DNA of 64,000 nucleotides from Aquabacterium humicola (GTDB taxonomy: Bacteria; Pseudomonadota; Gammaproteobacteria; Burkholderiales; Burkholderiaceae_C): contig NZ_JARGNB010000007.1 in the NCBI RefSeq assembly GCF_030167915.1, positions 186,001 through 250,000 of the forward strand, in the 5' to 3' direction. This document shows, piece by piece, positions 44,081 through 52,210 of the stretch (positions are counted from its first letter, which is position 1; the number at the start of each line of letters is the position of its first letter). The notes below the pieces were generated by a model. It did not search any database and had not been told where the DNA came from. It saw nothing but the letters and a program-made list of their open reading frames with translations. Position numbers and translations under genes: made by a program.

Positions 44081-45058
44081 ATGACCGAGGACCCCGTGAC
44101 CACCCCCACCGATCCGATTGCCCGTCTCTCGATGCTCGAGACGATGATGCTGATCCGCGCGTTCGAGGAGAACGTCGCCGCGCTGCAGGCCGAGGGCCGC
44201 GCACCCGGCACCTGCACCAGCGTCGGCCAGGAAGCCGCCGCCGTCGGCGCGATCCGCGCGCTCGGCGCGCAGGACCTGATCCTCAGCAACCACCGCAGCG
44301 TCGCGCACCTGCTGGCCCGCGGCGCCGACCCCGGCCGCGTGCTGGCCGAGATCCTCGGCCGTGTCGACGGCTACTGCCGCGGCAAGAGCGGCTCGCTGCA
44401 CATCAGCGCGAAGGCGCTCGGCGTCGTGCTGACCTCGACCATCGTCGGCGGCGAGCTGTCGCTGGCCCCGGGTGTCGCGCTCGCGCAGAAGATGCAGCAC
44501 CAGCCCGGCATCACCGCCGTCTTCTTCGGCGACGGCGCGGCCTGCGAAGGCATCTTCCACGAGGCGCTGAACCTCGCGGTGACCTGGCAGCTGCCGCTGC
44601 TGTTCATCTGCGAGAACAACGAGTGGCAGGCCTACGTGCACCGCCGCGAGACCATGCCCGGCAACCCGATCCGGGAGTGGGCGGCGTCGCACCAGCTGCC
44701 GGCGGCCAGCGTCGACGGCAACGATGCCGATGCGGTGTTCGCCGCGGCGAGCATGGCGGTCGAGCAGATCCGCGCCACCGGCCGGCCCTATTTCCTCGAG
44801 CTGAACACCTACCGCCTGCGCGGCCACTACGAACCCGACGACCAGGCCTACGTCGACCCCGCCGAGCTGCAGGCCGCCCGCGCCGCCGAGCCGATCCGCA
44901 CGCTGAGCGAGCGCCTGCTGGCCGACGGCGTGCTGGCCCGCGGCGAGCTCGCCGCGATGGAACAGCGCGTGCAGGCGACGCTCGAGGCGGCCCTCGCCTT
45001 CGCGCAGGCCTCGCCCTACCCCGACGCGTCCGAACTCACCCGCGACGTCTACGCCTGA
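44081..45058 (+). CDS. 2-oxoacid dehydrogenase E1 alpha subunit (AcoA-like)
   Basis: 325 residues. The thiamine diphosphate motif begins GDGAACEGIFHEAL at G150 and ends ENN at 178-180, with the usual spacing. HRSVAHLLARGADP and SGSLHISAKALG fit AcoA/PdhA-type alpha chains. Together with the beta subunit downstream it forms the alpha2beta2 decarboxylase of a 2-oxoacid or acetoin dehydrogenase complex. No E2 or E3 gene is nearby. A 108-bp gap after the aminotransferase gene includes CCTAGAGT at 44053-44060, a possible -10 element. Confidence 0.9.
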   Translation: MTEDPVTTPTDPIARLSMLETMMLIRAFEENVAALQAEGRAPGTCTSVGQEAAAVGAIRALGAQDLILSNHRSVAHLLARGADPGRVLAEILGRVDGYCRGKSGSLHISAKALGVVLTSTIVGGELSLAPGVALAQKMQHQPGITAVFFGDGAACEGIFHEALNLAVTWQLPLLFICENNEWQAYVHRRETMPGNPIREWAASHQLPAASVDGNDADAVFAAASMAVEQIRATGRPYFLELNTYRLRGHYEPDDQAYVDPAELQAARAAEPIRTLSERLLADGVLARGELAAMEQRVQATLEAALAFAQASPYPDASELTRDVYA

Positions 45059-45085
45059 ACCCCCCCGATCACCGAAGGAATTCCG

Positions 45086-46057
45086 ATGAGCACCTTGACT
45101 GTCAACGACGCGATCGGCCAGGCCCTGGCCGAGGAGATGCGCCGCGATGCGCGCGTGATGATGTTCGGCGAAGGCGTCGCGACCAAACGCGCCGACCTGG
45201 TCGCCGAATTCGGCCGCGAACGCATCCGCAATACGCCGCTCGCCGAAGGCGTGATCGCCGGCACCGCGGCCGGCGCCGCCGCGATGGGCCTGCGCCCCGT
45301 GGTCGACCTGCTGTTCGCGCCCTTCCTGACGCTGGCGATGGACGGCATCGTCAACTCCGCCGGCAAGCTGCGCTACCTGTCGGGCGGCCAGTTCCAGTTC
45401 CCGATGGTCGTGATGACGATGACCGGCGCCGGCTGGGGCGTCGGCGCGCAGCACAACCACAACCTCGAGGCGATGTTCGTGCACGCGCCGGGGCTGAAGG
45501 TGGTGATGCCCAGCAACGCGGCGGACTTCAAGGGCCTGCTGAAGTCCGCGATCCGCGACGACAACCCGGTGCTGTTCTTCACCGACCTCGCGCTCGGCTT
45601 CAACCCCGGCGAGGTGCCGGAGGGCGAACACCTCGTGCCGCTGGGCCAGGCCGCGGTCGTGCGCGCCGGCAGCGACGTCACGCTGGTGTCGTACGCGAAG
45701 ACGGTCGACACCTGCCGCCAGGCCGCCGAGGCGCTCGCGCTGCTGGGCGTCTCGGCCGAGGTGATCGACCTGCGCACGCTGAAGCCGCTGGACAGCGCGA
45801 CCATCCTGCGTTCGGTGCGCAAGACCGGCCGGCTGATCGTCGTGCATGAAGCCAGCGGGCTGTGCGGCGTCGGCGCCGAGGTGGCCGCGCTGGTCAGCGA
45901 GCAGGCCTTCGACGCGCTGAAGGCGCCCGTCAAGCGCATCACCGGCCCCGACGCGCCGTCGCCGGCGTCCTGGCCGCTGGAGCAGGCCGGCGTGCCGCAG
46001 GCCGACGCGGTGCGGGATGCGGCCCTGCGACTGCTCGGTGCCGAAGCACTGGATTGA
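45086..46057 (+). CDS. 2-oxoacid dehydrogenase E1 beta subunit (AcoB-like)
   Basis: 323 residues, 27 bp after the alpha subunit, with GAAGGAATTCCG before the ATG. Transketolase-type pyrimidine domain (MMFGEGVATKRADLVAEFG, then TPLAEGVIAGTAAGAAAMG) and C-terminal transketolase domain (VIDLRTLKPLDSATI, then HEASGLCGVGAEVAAL). It binds the other half of the thiamine cofactor and forms the active site with E1 alpha. It is the last gene of the island. Confidence 0.9.
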   Translation: MSTLTVNDAIGQALAEEMRRDARVMMFGEGVATKRADLVAEFGRERIRNTPLAEGVIAGTAAGAAAMGLRPVVDLLFAPFLTLAMDGIVNSAGKLRYLSGGQFQFPMVVMTMTGAGWGVGAQHNHNLEAMFVHAPGLKVVMPSNAADFKGLLKSAIRDDNPVLFFTDLALGFNPGEVPEGEHLVPLGQAAVVRAGSDVTLVSYAKTVDTCRQAAEALALLGVSAEVIDLRTLKPLDSATILRSVRKTGRLIVVHEASGLCGVGAEVAALVSEQAFDALKAPVKRITGPDAPSPASWPLEQAGVPQADAVRDAALRLLGAEALD

Positions 46058-46140
46058 GTCTCGGCGAAAGTCGGCGCTCACAACACACGCACACCCCGTA
46101 GGTCGAATCCGACCCGGGGTTGCGCGCACTTCCGACGAAC

Positions 46141-46165
46141 CCGGCCGGGAGGCCGGACCTAGAGT
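46141..46165 (+). promoter_or_regulatory. Possible promoter element before the lipoprotein genes
   Basis: A CCGGCC-GGGA-GGCCGG hairpin is followed at once by CCTAGAGTGA (46158-46167). The same CCTAGAGTGA occurs at 44053-44062 before the E1 alpha gene. TAGAGT may be a -10 hexamer, but no -35 at normal spacing was found. Weak call. Confidence 0.25.
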
Positions 46166-46240
46166 GATCTCACCGCGATGGGCCCGCCGCTGTCGAACGG
46201 GCCGCTCGCACATCCGAATCACCCTGTTGTTGGAGCGCAC

Positions 46241-46627
46241 ATGAACCGAGCTGCTGCGAATTTGCGGAGCTGGCTGCGATCGCCCGCATGGGCCGCGGCC
46301 GCTGTGGTCCTGGTGTCCGCCTGTGCGAGCACCGAGCCGCCGAAGGAACAGATGGCGGTCGCCAAGGCCGCGGTCGAACGCGCGAGCGGCACCAACGCCG
46401 CCGAAGCGCCCGTCGAGCTGGCATCGGCGCGCGACAAGATGGCCCGTGCCCAGATCGCCTACGCGAACAAGGACTACGCGTTCGCCAAGCAACTGGCCGA
46501 GCAGGCCGAGGCCGAGGCCAACCTTGCCGAAGCGCAGGCGCGCTCGGTGCGGGCGAACCGCGCGCTGGCCGAAGTCCGCGAAAGCATCCGCGCGCTGCGT
46601 GCCGAGATCGCACGCGCGCCGTCCTGA
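46241..46627 (+). CDS. DUF4398-type outer-membrane lipoprotein
   Basis: 128 residues. The signal peptide ends LVSAC with C28 as lipid site. The rest is a helical, Ala/Glu-rich coiled-coil region (AVERASGTNAAEAPVELASA, then QLAEQAEAEANLAEAQARSV) that fits the DUF4398 family. It precedes an OmpA-type lipoprotein with a similar helical segment by 34 bp, so the two are probably co-transcribed and may form one envelope complex. Confidence 0.82.
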   Translation: MNRAAANLRSWLRSPAWAAAAVVLVSACASTEPPKEQMAVAKAAVERASGTNAAEAPVELASARDKMARAQIAYANKDYAFAKQLAEQAEAEANLAEAQARSVRANRALAEVRESIRALRAEIARAPS

Positions 46628-46661
46628 CCCGCCGCCTGACCGTTTCGCAGGAGACAACACC

Positions 46662-47594
46662 ATGAAGCGACTGCTCACTGCTTCCGCCGCCGCCTGTGCG
46701 CTGCTGCTTGGCGCCTGTGCCAGCACGCCGTCGGCGCCGCCCGAGTTGCTCGAGGCCCGTGCCACCGTGCGCCAGGCCGAGACCGATCCGGCGGTGCTGG
46801 CGCACGCCGCGCTCGAGCTGAAGAAAGCCACCGACACGCTGAACCGCGCCAACGCCATGCTGGCCGAGCGCGAAGCGCCGAGCGCCGTGATCAGCGCGGC
46901 CAAGGTTGCCGACGCGCAGGCCCGCACCGCGATCTCGATCGGCCAGGCCAAGCGCCAGGAAGACGCGATCAAGTCCGCCGAGGCCGACCGCGAACGCGCC
47001 CGCGCCGACGTGCGCACCGCCGAAGCCCAGCGCGCACGCGCCCAGGCCAGCAACGCGCAGGCGCAGGCCAGCGCGGCGCAGGCCCAGGCCTCGGCCGCCG
47101 AGCAGCGGGCGATGAGCGCCGAGCAGCAGGCGGCGATGGCCCAGGCCGATGCCGCCGCGGCGCAGCAGCGCACGCAGGTGCTGCAGCAGCGGCTGACCGA
47201 CCTGCAGGCCAAGGAGACCGAGCGCGGCCTGCTGGTCACGCTGGGCGACGTGCTGTTCGAGTTCAACCGCGCGGACCTGAAGCCGACGGCCCAGGGCCAG
47301 CTGCAGAAGCTCGCCGACTTCCTGAAGCAGTACCCGGACCGCCGCGTGCTGATCGAGGGCCACACCGACAGCATCGGCTCGGCCAGCTACAACGAACAGC
47401 TGTCGCGCCGGCGCGCCGAGGCCGTGGCCGCGGTGCTGACCGGCATGGGCATCGGCCCCGACCGCGTCACCTTCACCGGCTACGGCGAGAGTTATCCCGT
47501 CGCCGACAACCGCACCGACACCAACCGCGCGCTGAACCGCCGGGTCGAGGTGTACATCTCCAACAACGACCAGCCCGTGCGCATGCGCGGGTGA
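46662..47594 (+). CDS. OmpA-family lipoprotein with DUF4398-like coiled coil
   Basis: 310 residues. Lipobox LLGAC with C19. A long Ala/Gln-rich coiled coil (about 25-185) resembles the protein encoded just upstream. The C-terminal OmpA/MotB peptidoglycan-binding domain (about 195-300) has VLFEFNRADLKP, GHTDSIGSASYNEQLSRRRA and TNRALNRRVEV, including the Asp and Arg that bind diaminopimelate. It should tether the outer membrane to the wall. CAGGAGAC precedes the ATG. Confidence 0.9.
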   Translation: MKRLLTASAAACALLLGACASTPSAPPELLEARATVRQAETDPAVLAHAALELKKATDTLNRANAMLAEREAPSAVISAAKVADAQARTAISIGQAKRQEDAIKSAEADRERARADVRTAEAQRARAQASNAQAQASAAQAQASAAEQRAMSAEQQAAMAQADAAAAQQRTQVLQQRLTDLQAKETERGLLVTLGDVLFEFNRADLKPTAQGQLQKLADFLKQYPDRRVLIEGHTDSIGSASYNEQLSRRRAEAVAAVLTGMGIGPDRVTFTGYGESYPVADNRTDTNRALNRRVEVYISNNDQPVRMRG

Positions 47595-47625
47595 TCACGG
47601 GCGCGCCAGCGCGAGGAGCATTCAG

Positions 47626-48144
47626 ATGGACAAGAAGGGCCGGCTTCATGGACTTCCGCGGCTCCTCGCGGTGGCCGCACTGGCCACCGGTGCGCTGATC
47701 CTGCCGATGGCCGCGGCCGCGGCGCCGGGCGGCGCCCGCGCACAGGCCGACACCTGCGGGCCGGTGACGCCCGAGGCGCGCGAGACCGCCTTCGACATGG
47801 AAGCGCTGTTCCCGCGCGGCGGCGTCACGCTGACGCCGACCGGCCGCGCCCGCGTCGCCGCCTACGCCCGCGCGCTCGAGGCCACCGAGGTCGAAGTGGT
47901 GGTGATCCGCGTGCCGCTGACCGCCGCCGACGCCCGCGCGGCCGAAGACCGCCGGCTGCTCGCGCAGCGGCGTGCCGAGGCCTTGCGGCAGCAGCTGAAC
48001 CAGCAGGGCGTGGCCCGCGACCGCATCTACACCGAATTCGCCGGCCACCTGCCGGCGAGCGAACCGGTGGTCCTCGAGACCGTCGGCGCCTGGTTGCCGC
48101 AGCAGCTGGCCTCCGCGCGCCGTGCTTGCAGCGTGCTCGCCTGA
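47626..48144 (+). CDS. Exported protein with degenerate OmpA-like fold
   Basis: 172 residues with a signal peptide (MDKKGRLHGLPRLLAVAALA, cleavage near residue 34-40). The remainder has OmpA-like features (FDMEALFPRGGVTLTPTGRA, RRLLAQRRAEALRQQLNQQG, RIYTEFAG) but lacks the GHTD and NRRVE residues that bind peptidoglycan. It is 31 bp after the OmpA lipoprotein gene, with GAGGAG upstream, and ends the operon at a strong terminator. Confidence 0.75.
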   Translation: MDKKGRLHGLPRLLAVAALATGALILPMAAAAAPGGARAQADTCGPVTPEARETAFDMEALFPRGGVTLTPTGRARVAAYARALEATEVEVVVIRVPLTAADARAAEDRRLLAQRRAEALRQQLNQQGVARDRIYTEFAGHLPASEPVVLETVGAWLPQQLASARRACSVLA

Positions 48145-48176
48145 TCCTGTCCTTCCTTTCACGCGAACACGCCGCC

Positions 48177-48220
48177 GGGGGCGGATCGACACCTGAGGGT
48201 CGATCCGCCCCCGTTCTTTT
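48177..48220 (+). terminator. Rho-independent terminator
   Basis: A perfect 14-bp stem, GGGGGCGGATCGAC (48177-48190) with GTCGATCCGCCCCC (48199-48212), and an 8-nt loop, followed by GTTCTTTT. It lies 32 bp after the last gene of the envelope operon and is the clearest intrinsic terminator in the window. Confidence 0.9.
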
Positions 48221-48331
48221 CAGCCGCTGTTACAAAAAAGTGCGCGCCGCCTGTCGAAGCACGCGATCGTCGTTCGTCGTGGAGTCAGAAGCACGATGCT
48301 TCCTTCCTTCGAACCATCCAGGAGAGACGAC

Positions 48332-49249
48332 ATGCGATTCATGGTGATCATCAAGGCCGACCGCAACACCGAAGCCGGCGTGATGCCGAGCGAGGACCTG
48401 CTGCGCGAGATGGGCAATTACAACGAGGAACTTGTGAAGGCCGGCGTGATGCTCGACGGCAACGGCCTGCACCCCAGTTCCAAGGGCGCGCGCATCCAGT
48501 TCAGGGGCAAGGAACGCCAGGTCATCGACGGCCCGTTCGCCGAAACCAAGGAGCTGATCGCCGGCTACTGGCTGTGGCAGGTCAAGTCGCGCGAGGAAGC
48601 GATCGAATGGGCGCGCCGCTGCCCGAACCCGACCGGCGAAGAAAGCGTCATCGAACTGCGCCAGGTCTTCGAGGCCGAGGACTTCGGCGCCGAATTCACG
48701 CCCGAGCTGCGCGCGCAGGAAGAACGGCTGATGGCCGAAGCGGCCGCGCTGAAGGCCGGCCATGCTGCGAAGCCCGCCGCGGTGAACCCGGTGCCGGCGT
48801 CCGACGGCGCGACGCCCTACCTCGTCGCCCAGGGCGCCGAGGATGCGATCGCCTGGTACCAGCGGGTCTTCGGCGCCGAGCTGGTGACGAAGATGAACAC
48901 GCCCGACGGCAAGGTGATGCACTCGGAGCTCAGGGTCGGTCCGGCGCGCTTCATGCTCACCGAAGAGAGCCTGCAGCACGGTTCGCGCGGGCCGAAGACG
49001 CTGGGCGGCTCGTCGACGACGGTGATCCTCTTCGTGCCCGACGCCGATGCCACCGTGGCAAAAGCGATCGCTGCCGGCGCGACGGCGGGCATGCCGGTGG
49101 CCGATCAGTTCTGGGGCGACCGCTCGGGCACGATCACCGATCCGTTCGGCCACCAGTGGTTCATCTCGACCCACAAGGAGGACCTGACGCCAGCGCAGAT
49201 CCAGCAGCGCGTGCAGGCGATGTTCGCCGGCGGCGCCACCGGCTGCTGA
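48332..49249 (+). CDS. YCII-VOC (PhnB-like) fusion protein
   Basis: 305 residues, CAGGAGAG before the ATG. The N-terminal YCII domain (about 1-120) has MRFMVIIKADRNTEAG, VIDGPFAETKELIAGYWLWQ and RCPNPTGEESVIELR. A C-terminal vicinal-oxygen-chelate domain of the PhnB/glyoxalase type (about 165-285) has TPYLVAQGAEDAIAWYQRVF and GTITDPFGHQWFIST. Each is usually a separate protein. Activity is unknown; both domains bind small molecules. The next gene is a SRPBCC protein 18 bp away, and sets of YCII, VOC and SRPBCC proteins often occur together. Confidence 0.85.
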   Translation: MRFMVIIKADRNTEAGVMPSEDLLREMGNYNEELVKAGVMLDGNGLHPSSKGARIQFRGKERQVIDGPFAETKELIAGYWLWQVKSREEAIEWARRCPNPTGEESVIELRQVFEAEDFGAEFTPELRAQEERLMAEAAALKAGHAAKPAAVNPVPASDGATPYLVAQGAEDAIAWYQRVFGAELVTKMNTPDGKVMHSELRVGPARFMLTEESLQHGSRGPKTLGGSSTTVILFVPDADATVAKAIAAGATAGMPVADQFWGDRSGTITDPFGHQWFISTHKEDLTPAQIQQRVQAMFAGGATGC

Positions 49250-49267
49250 CGCCGCGCGCGAGTCCGC

Positions 49268-49678
49268 ATGGCCGCGCACACCGTGCAGACGACGATCGCG
49301 CGGCCCTGGCGCGAGGTCTGCGACTTCCTCGGCCAGGCCGCGAACTTCGCACGTTGGGCCTCGTGGATCGGCCCGACGCTGGAATGCCGGCGCGGCGGCG
49401 ACTGGATCGCCCGCCGCGCCGACGGCGCCGAGGCCAAGGTGCGCTTCACCGAGCGCAACGCCTTCGGCATCGCCGACCACTGCGTGCTGGAGGCCGAGGA
49501 CGCGGCCCGCTTCGTCGCGCTGCGCGCGCTGCCGCACGGCGACGACCTGTCGCTGTGCGAGGTGCTGCTGACGCTGTTCGACGACGCGCCGGCGCCGCAG
49601 GCGCTGGTGCATCGGGCCGAGGCGGCGGCCGGCGACCTGGCGCAACTGAAGCGCCTGATCGAGCGCGAACGGCGCTGA
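49268..49678 (+). CDS. SRPBCC-family protein
   Basis: 136 residues. START/Bet v1-like features are AAHTVQTTIARPWREVCDFL at the N-terminus and a long C-terminal helix (GDLAQLKRLIERERR). These proteins hold hydrophobic ligands in a deep pocket. It is downstream of the YCII-VOC gene and likely co-transcribed. Cytoplasmic, function unknown. Confidence 0.78.
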   Translation: MAAHTVQTTIARPWREVCDFLGQAANFARWASWIGPTLECRRGGDWIARRADGAEAKVRFTERNAFGIADHCVLEAEDAARFVALRALPHGDDLSLCEVLLTLFDDAPAPQALVHRAEAAAGDLAQLKRLIERERR

Positions 49679-49721
49679 GCGTCCGCGCCGCGGTCTCGCG
49701 GCATGGCATGCTCGGCGCCCG

Positions 49722-50579
49722 ATGAACATCCCGCTCGATCCGATCCAGCTCGCCTGGCTGGCCGCCGCCCTCGCCGTCGCCGGCTGCGTCACCGGCGTGC
49801 TCGCCGGCCTGTTCGGGGTCGGCGGCGGCGCCGTGCTGGTGCCGGTGCTCTACGAAGTCTTCGGCGCACTGCAGGTGCCCGAGAGCGTGCGCATGCCGCT
49901 GTGCGTCGGCACCTCGCTGGCGGTGATCGTGCCGACCTCGCTGCGCTCGTTCCGCACCCACCGCGCGCACGGCGCCGCCGACCTGGAGATCGTGCGCCTG
50001 TGGGCGGTGCCGGTGGTGCTGGGCGTGATCGCCGGCACCGCGGTCGCCCGCTTCGCGCCGCCGAGCCTCTTCAAGGGCGTGTTCGTTGTCGTCGCCAGCG
50101 CCTCGGCGGCGCGGCTGCTGTTCTTCCGCAACGCCGGCAGCCTGTTCGGCGAGATGCCGGGACGCTTGGGCATGCGGCTGTACGGCGTGGTGATCGGCCT
50201 GCTGTCGTCGTTGATGGGCATCGGCGGCGGGCAGCTGTCCAACCTCTTCATGACGCTGTACGGCCGGCCGATCCACCAGGCCATCGCGACCTCGGCCGGC
50301 CTGGGCTCGCTGATCGCGATTCCCGGCGCCATCGGCTACATGGTCGCCGGCTGGCCGAAGGCGGCGGACTTCCCCGCGGTGGCCGCGCTGCAGTTCCCGG
50401 CGGCGATCGGCTACGTGTCGCTGATCGGCTTCGCGCTGCTGATGCCGACCAGCGCCTGGGCCGCGCCCTATGGCGCCAGGCTCGCGCACCGCTGGCCGAA
50501 GCGGCGGCTCGAGGTGGCGTTCGGCCTCTTCCTGCTGGCGGTGTCGGCGCGCTTCCTGGTCGGGCTGGTGTGGGGTTGA
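49722..50579 (+). CDS. TauE/SafE-family membrane transporter
   Basis: 285 residues with about eight hydrophobic helices in two halves. The hallmark GVLAGLFGVGGGAVLVPVL appears in the first half and SLMGIGGGQLSNLFMTLYG in the second. The family includes exporters of sulfite, sulfoacetate and other sulfur-containing anions. No sulfur metabolism gene is adjacent, so the substrate is open. The start at ATG 49722 is 43 bp after the SRPBCC gene. Confidence 0.88.
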   Translation: MNIPLDPIQLAWLAAALAVAGCVTGVLAGLFGVGGGAVLVPVLYEVFGALQVPESVRMPLCVGTSLAVIVPTSLRSFRTHRAHGAADLEIVRLWAVPVVLGVIAGTAVARFAPPSLFKGVFVVVASASAARLLFFRNAGSLFGEMPGRLGMRLYGVVIGLLSSLMGIGGGQLSNLFMTLYGRPIHQAIATSAGLGSLIAIPGAIGYMVAGWPKAADFPAVAALQFPAAIGYVSLIGFALLMPTSAWAAPYGARLAHRWPKRRLEVAFGLFLLAVSARFLVGLVWG

Positions 50580-50677
50580 ACGACACCGTGCCCCAGCCCC
50601 GCGCCCCGGCCTAAGATCGCCTGCCCTGCCCTGGCCGCTGTCCCCGGCCAACCTCCCTCGCGCCAAGGAGACCTTCG

Positions 50678-51103
50678 ATGCCGCAGCTGTCGCTCGACGC
50701 CACGCAGGCGATCCTCGAACCGCTGTTCCCCGGGCTGATGGGCGTGCGGCTCGTCGCGCTCGAACCCGAGCGCGTGCTGGCCGAGCTGCCGGTCAAGGCC
50801 GCGCTGTGCACCACCGGCGGCATCCTGCACGGCGGCGCGTACATGGCCTTCGCCGACACGCTGGGGGCGGTGGGCACCTTCCTGAACATGCCGCCGGGCA
50901 CGCGCACGACGACCACCGACTCCAGCACCAAGTTCATCGCCGGCGCGCGCCTGGGCAGCACGGTGACCGGCGAATGCATCGCGCTGCACCGCGGCCGCAC
51001 GACGATGGTCTGGCAGACGATGATCCGCTCGGCCGAGGGCAAGCTCTGCGCGGTGGTGACGCAGACGCAGCTGGTGATGCCCGAGACGCCGCCGCAGGGC
51101 TGA
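50678..51103 (+). CDS. PaaI-type hotdog thioesterase
   Basis: 141 residues with AAGGAG before the ATG. The hotdog motif GGILHGGAYMAFADTLGAVG carries the catalytic Asp, followed by TTDSSTKFIAGARLGSTVTG. Such enzymes hydrolyse acyl-CoA thioesters (phenylacetyl-CoA or hydroxyphenylacetyl-CoA types). Stands alone between TauE and a convergent permease gene. Confidence 0.82.
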   Translation: MPQLSLDATQAILEPLFPGLMGVRLVALEPERVLAELPVKAALCTTGGILHGGAYMAFADTLGAVGTFLNMPPGTRTTTTDSSTKFIAGARLGSTVTGECIALHRGRTTMVWQTMIRSAEGKLCAVVTQTQLVMPETPPQG

Positions 51104-51117
51104 CGCCGCTGCCCTCG

Positions 51118-52116
51118 TCATCCGCGCGCGGTGCGGTCGCGCGGCACCAGGCTGGCCAGCGCGAGGCCCATCACCAGCACGCCGGCCAGCTGCACGCCGC
51201 CGAGCCAGCGGCCGTAGACCAGCGCATCGAAGACGATCGCCGCGGCCGGGTAGACGAACTGCAGCAGCGCCACCCGCTCGGCCGGCAGCCGCGCGACGCC
51301 GGCGTACAGCACGACGTAGGCGAGGCCGCTGTGCAGCACGCCGAGGCCGGCGAGCCAGCCCCAGGCCGGGCCGAACGCCGGCCAGCCGTGCAGCAGCGGC
51401 CACCAGGCGAGCAGCAGCGCGCCGACCGCGCACTGCCACGTGGCCAGCGCGAACGAACCGGCCGAGCGCGCCGCGCCCTGCGCGATCAGCGCGACGCCGG
51501 CATAGGCGAACGAGCCGCCGAGGCACATGCCGACGCCGGCCCAGTAGCGTGCATCGTGAGCGGCCATCGAGAATCCGCCGTCGAGCAGCCCGGAGGCCGC
51601 CGCCAGCCCGGCCAGCGCGAGCAGCGCGGCGGCCAGCCGCTGCGGCGACAGCGGCGTGCGCTGCAGCCACGCACCGGCGATCAGCAGCCACACCGGCTGC
51701 ACGTGGAAGACGACGGTCGCGACGCCGATCGAGGTGCGCTCGATCGCCGCGAAGAACAGCGCCCAGCTGCCGATCATCAGCGCGCCGGCGCCGGTCACCG
51801 CCGCGAGCGGCGCCGCGGCCAGCTTCAGCTCGTGCAGCCGGCCGCGGGCCGCGCCCCAGGCCAGCAGCGCGGCGAGGCCGAAGGCACAGCGGAACCAGAC
51901 CGTCGTCAGCGGGTCCTGGCCGGCGCGCTCGATGAACACACCCAGGGTGCCGAGCAGCAGGCCGCCGGCGATCATCAGCCCGTGTCCGTTGCGGCGCTCG
52001 CGGCGCGCCTGCGCGGCGACCGGCGTGGCGGTCGGGGCAGTCGTGGCAGCGGTGGCAGTGGTGGCAGCGGTGGCAGTGGTGGCCGTGGTGGCGGTCGTCG
52101 GGGCAGCGGCTTCCAT
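51118..52116 (-). CDS. EamA/DMT-family permease with Thr/Ala-repeat N-terminus
   Basis: 332 residues from ATG 52116; an ATG at 52176 would add 20 residues. Two EamA halves with ten helices (GLMIAGGLLLGTLGVFIERA, then QFVYPAAAIVFDALVYGRWL). The first 30 residues are a low-complexity Ala/Thr run encoded by a 9-bp DNA repeat. Divergent from a LysR gene at 52211, which is its likely regulator, and convergent with the thioesterase gene, with 14 bp between stops. Confidence 0.86.
   Translation of the reverse strand: MEAAAPTTATTATTATAATTATAATTAPTATPVAAQARRERRNGHGLMIAGGLLLGTLGVFIERAGQDPLTTVWFRCAFGLAALLAWGAARGRLHELKLAAAPLAAVTGAGALMIGSWALFFAAIERTSIGVATVVFHVQPVWLLIAGAWLQRTPLSPQRLAAALLALAGLAAASGLLDGGFSMAAHDARYWAGVGMCLGGSFAYAGVALIAQGAARSAGSFALATWQCAVGALLLAWWPLLHGWPAFGPAWGWLAGLGVLHSGLAYVVLYAGVARLPAERVALLQFVYPAAAIVFDALVYGRWLGGVQLAGVLVMGLALASLVPRDRTARG
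52043..52100. repeat. 9-bp repeat array encoding an Ala/Thr tract
   Basis: On the plus strand, units related to GGTGGCAGC and GGTGGCAGT alternate at least four times, with degenerate units at both sides. It lies inside the first codons of the EamA gene. Because the unit is a multiple of three, copy changes alter protein length without frameshift. Confidence 0.55.
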
Positions 52117-52210
52117 GGCCGCCACTGTCGCGTGGCCTCGATCTGCCGTAAAGCGCAATGAATTCGCGTCTACCATTCGGTTTCCGAATGGCTGGACGAA
52201 GGGCACGCCG

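Noticed and set aside
46106-46125. GGTCG-AATC-CGACC hairpin as a terminator after E1 beta
   Set aside because: Five-bp stem without a T-run; could equally be chance in this GC content.
44054-47374. 1106-codon open frame on the minus strand
   Set aside because: Overlaps four well-supported plus-strand genes and has repetitive Ala/Arg composition.
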